Source: Brachynemurus nebulosus (lineage: Eukaryota; Arthropoda; Insecta; Neuroptera; Myrmeleontidae). Taken from it: DNA of 64,000 nt. Within the stretch, counting starts at the first letter, position 1, and every line of letters starts with the position of its first letter. Positions 60,796 through 64,000 of the stretch are shown here, piece by piece. The notes beneath the pieces are model-generated. The model was not told the DNA's origin and did not search any database. It worked only from the letters and a program-made list of their open reading frames with translations. Both the position numbers and the translations under genes were made by a program. Where the stretch lies: assembly GCA_035578155.1 (NCBI GenBank), contig JAPWDM010000007.1:30354413-30418412 (forward strand), given 5' to 3'.

Positions 60796-62779
60796 GTAAT
60801 AAAATTTGTTTTATCAATTTAGTAAACAAATTCTACTACACTGTATACCTTTCCTATTAAATCCTATTCACTCTGCCAGCGGGGTGAATAGGAATTTGCC
60901 ATATTTTATAATTTTCCGGCTAAATGGAAAAAGGAAATCGATTTTCAAAATACGAAAATCAAAATTAGTCTGTTCTGTGTCATCTAATACGATCCGATTG
61001 ACTCCATTTTACGGTTTATTCTTATAGATAACTATAATTTATAAAAATTGGTAAATACAAATAATACTCATGTGTAAATACTGAAATTTAAATATTGTTT
61101 TCTAGCCTCTTAATAAAATTTACTTGGTAGATTAACTTGCTTAGTAAATTTACTTTAGCATCATAATATCGATATTTACGTATAAAGGTAAATTTACTTC
61201 ACAGATATTACTTATTCGTCTTTTATAATACTGGCCATTATTAAAAATCTAACAATAATACTTCTATTAAACACTTTCATAACAATTTCAAACAAGGTAC
61301 TCAAAATCTACTTAAGATTACGTACTGGGTTCTCTTGGTTTGCACAATTTTTGGCGTCAAAATACTTAAATTACTTAAATTAATTTTTATTTTATATAAG
61401 TACATTATATAATCACAATTCACATCCCTGAATTGCTACGCATACACAAACATTTTGAGTATTTTACGGGGCATATTAATTCAATTGCAAAATTCCGAGT
61501 AAAAATTAATATAATTCTACAAAATTTTTTACGGGTTCAAATTAGAATCGCAACAAATTATTTAAATATTGTAGAAATGTATGATTATAAAGGTTTGGAT
61601 ACACAGTATACATATACGTTATATTAATTTCTACTACGATTGATTGTATATTAAGTGAAAAATGGTGTATAGTGGTCTATTTTGTACAAGGTGCAACCAA
61701 AATAACCGTAGCAAAATCACAATTTGCATAAGGTGCTAACAATAAAATCACAAAATACTTAAAAAAAAAAAAATATGACTAAAATAGGAATGTAAAAATT
61801 TTTAAATTAACAAATTTCTTCATAATTAAAAATATAAATAAAATAAAACAATTTCTTTAAAAATAAGTCCCTTGATATACGAGGTTTCGTCAGTTTTTTA
61901 AACAGCACCTTAAAATTAGCATGAGTGTGGTAATAGGATACTTGACTTTCCTTGAAAATTTGTGTTATTTAAAATAGTATTTTAATAGTCAAGTGCCCTA
62001 TTCAGATTTATGAAGTGGCGTATATCAAAGGATTTACCATCATCAAAAATACTTTATTTCATTAAGTTGTTGCATAATACTAGTTTTGACTCATTTTTTT
62101 TTTAAATAAGGCACTTATGGGTAATAACGCGCACTTAAATTTATAATTATTTTATGTATCTGTTCTAAATACAGTATACAAATTTTGTATTTTTGTTTTG
62201 ATTTTATCAGGATTCGTGCGAATCAAACTCGTATAAATTTTGATGCAGTGTGCAAGAAATCAAAAATTTAGTGGACGTTATTACCCCTCAAATACCTTAC
62301 ATTAAATAATTTTAACCCATTAAGGAGCATTTTTTAATAACATTTCAAAATGATTTTGAACCTTACTGAATCAAAAAATCACAATCCATTAATTTAGCGG
62401 TGCGTGTTTTAAAATCAAATTTAAAATAATTCTAATACAGTATCACAATAAAATTTTTCTGATTGAACTGGCACATAATTTAGCATACTAAAAATTCAAC
62501 AGGGTACTTGACTATGTTTAAAATTTATGTTAAATATTAAATAATCTCCTGAATTATCATTAATTATGTAAAATTTTTAAAATCGTTTATTTCCAACAAC
62601 ATTTTAAATAACAAAAATGTGCCACTACTTCAAAATGACGTCACAATTTCTAAACAAACATATCGATTCTGATAACTTTCATCGACGGAGTAAAATTACG
62701 TTTTATTTTCCATATTTCTATTAGCTTGAATATACAGAAATAATAATCGACTAGAATTCAAATAAATACTTTTTAGATC

Positions 62780-62925
62780 AAAAGTTTGTTTTCAAATTGT
62801 GACGTCATTACAATGAGCTGTGTTATTCGCGGTAATATTTTTTTCGATATTTATAAAATTTATTGAAAACGAGGCGCTTAGAATAGTTTTTTTTAATTTC
62901 AGTCAAGTACTCTGTTAGATAATAT
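62780..62925 (+). repeat. Dispersed repeat shared with 21041-21160
   Basis: Same orientation; shares TTGTGACGTCA, GAGCTGTGTT-like and TTAGAATAGTTTTTTTTAAT. An inverted echo of its TGACGTCA block lies at about 62635-62650. Confidence 0.5.
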
Positions 62926-63150
62926 TTACAAAAATAAAAACAAAATAATTGCAATTTACTTTTAACGGTGAAATTTTAACAAAAATATAAAAGGAACTAA
63001 AACAAATTAGCTACTTTTTTCCTAAACATTGCAATAGCAAATTATATATATCGTGCACGGAGAACTCGCTAGAAAACAAAAACAAAAAAATCAAAATAAA
63101 CTCAAAATAAAACTGAACTAAAAATGGTGTGAAACTCAAAACCCACTTAC

Positions 63151-63539
63151 TCGATCTGTTCTAGCATACTCATCATCCGGACAAATTTCTGAATCGGAAT
63201 CTCGATTATTCGAACGAAGACCATCCTAACGAAAAGATACATATAAATCATTTACCAAAATCCCCCCAAAAAATATCCAAAAATTAGTACCTGGGTCATC
63301 TGTTCGGTGGTCGTCAATAATCGGGCAATTGGATTACAGCACACGGGCAATGTTTCCAATAGTGTTGGCCGCGCATGCGTTAAAAACGGTTTCATATATC
63401 GTGAATCAAAATTACCCCACACGCGGGCTAATACTGCCTTGTCACCTTGCGACGATGTTGAGCCACCTGTGGGCGACGGTAATGTGGTCTGACCGACGGG
63501 GAGCGCACTGCTTGATCCACTTATATTGGTAACGCCGTC
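63151..63539 (-). CDS. Nhe3: Organellar Na+/H+ exchanger, C-terminal tail exons (partial)
   Basis: Two phase-0 exons on the minus strand: 63539-63291 (83 codons) and 63225-63151 (25 codons), with donors GTACTA and GTAAGT. The first contains VWGNFDSRYMKPFLTHARPT then LLETLPVCCNPIARLLTT. The W-x-N-F-D...Y-x-K-P-x-L-T-H...TLP-x-C-C-x-P-I-A-R-x-L-T pattern is the start of the cytoplasmic tail of the endosomal exchangers NHE6/7/9 (insect Nhe3). The second exon is acidic: DSDSEICPDDEYARTD. The family exchanges Na+ or K+ for H+ in recycling endosomes and Golgi. The twelve membrane helices lie beyond the right edge of the window, and the last exon to the left was not found with confidence (see 59687-59803). 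No start or stop is included here. Confidence 0.88.
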
Positions 63540-64000
63540 CTAATAAACCAAAAACTCATTATGCTAAATCAATTTTAACTTAATTTTGACTGATTCGACA
63601 ATTAATTTTGTAAATAATTAACATTCGAAAGGTTTATTTGGTAAAAATCGATGTTAAAATCACTAAAAACATATATTGTAATATGTCCACGAGCCGACTT
63701 TCGGTTTTTAAACCATCGTCAAACCGAAAGTCGGCTCGTACATATTATATATGTTTTAAACCTTTCGAATGCTATTTATTTATAAATTTAATCGCCGAAT
63801 CAGCTTTGCAAATTATATGTCCGAATCACTTAAATACGTGAAAAAAGACCTTAAGAGTGAAACTAGTCAGTCTATTTATGCGGTGATACCGTATAAACCT
63901 TTTGTGGATTAGATACGAAAAAAAGGCATCATACTATAATTAGTAATTTTTGACAGTTTACAAATTGGAAAATGGCCGTACAAGTGAATAATTTAAACGA
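63540..64000. other. NHE intron with a palindromic element
   Basis: No coding exon is visible from 63540 to the window end. The palindrome at 63622-63771 is the only structure found. Confidence 0.6.
63622..63771. repeat. Palindromic element, 150 bp
   Basis: Outer ends CATTCGAAAGGTTT (63622) and AAACCTTTCGAATG (ending 63771) are exact complements. The inner stem ACGAGCCGACTTTCGGTTT faces AAACCGAAAGTCGGCTCGT around a short loop, and an ATATGT/ACATAT pair lies between. One arm carries about 35 extra bases (63636-63670). Confidence 0.8.

Larger units (their letters stand above)
56652..63150. other. Intergenic/intronic DNA with few coding-like segments
   Basis: Holds the second 12-bp-duplication hairpin element (57071-57205), a TA-flanked element (57484-57902), one copy of the ~168-bp monomer (58995-59170), a GC-rich patch at 59760-59803, two unidentified coding-like segments (60396-60596, 60617-60795) and a dispersed repeat (62780-62925). 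The stretches 61030-62780 and 62930-63150 are AT-rich and show nothing I can name. Confidence 0.6.

Overview
The window is nuclear DNA of an animal, almost certainly an insect. Genes have GT-AG introns, intergenic DNA is very AT-rich, and the encoded proteins are closest in layout to insect orthologues. The holometabolous assignment is inference; the sequence alone does not fix the order. No bacterial, viral or organellar gene is present. The window is long stretches of repeat-rich DNA around compact genes.

Layout. (1) 744-1417 (+): a four-exon PDE6D/PrBP prenyl-binding protein gene. (2) 5231-30584 (+): calsyntenin, 15 coding exons. Its signal-peptide exon is cut off from the rest by a 19.4-kb intron full of small transposons. 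(3) 35274-37530 (+): mitochondrial ATP synthase beta, three exons. (4) 38595-43330 (+): a Psc/Su(z)2-type Polycomb-group RING protein of 1431 residues. (5) 49040-49318 (-): a tiny two-exon gene encoding a COMM domain and little else. It lies head to head with (6) 49666-51370 (+), an ERp57/ERp60 protein disulfide isomerase. (7) 54450-56651 (-): a three-exon gene for a 284-residue type I membrane protein that I cannot name. (8) 63151-63539 (-): two exons from the C-terminal tail of an organellar Na+/H+ exchanger (NHE6/7/9 type) whose body lies beyond the window. Two further short unidentified coding-like segments lie near 60396 and 60617 (+).

The genes are ordinary housekeeping, neuronal and chromatin genes with no operon-like relation. 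The one likely shared control region is the 347-bp gap between the COMM gene and the ERp57-like gene.

The rest is shaped by non-autonomous DNA elements, several of which can be delimited exactly from target-site duplications (TSDs). They include hAT-like elements with 8-bp TSDs at 16078, 26088 and 33638, a TTAA-flanked piggyBac-like element at 2292, and TA-flanked elements at 34351, 39187, 45505, 51970 and 57484. There are large fold-back palindromes (23551-24022, 46064-46597) and a dispersed family built of ~168-bp monomers with a distinct end sequence. The least familiar element is a short hairpin family, present twice (1925-2078 and 57071-57205), each copy flanked by an exact 12-bp direct repeat.
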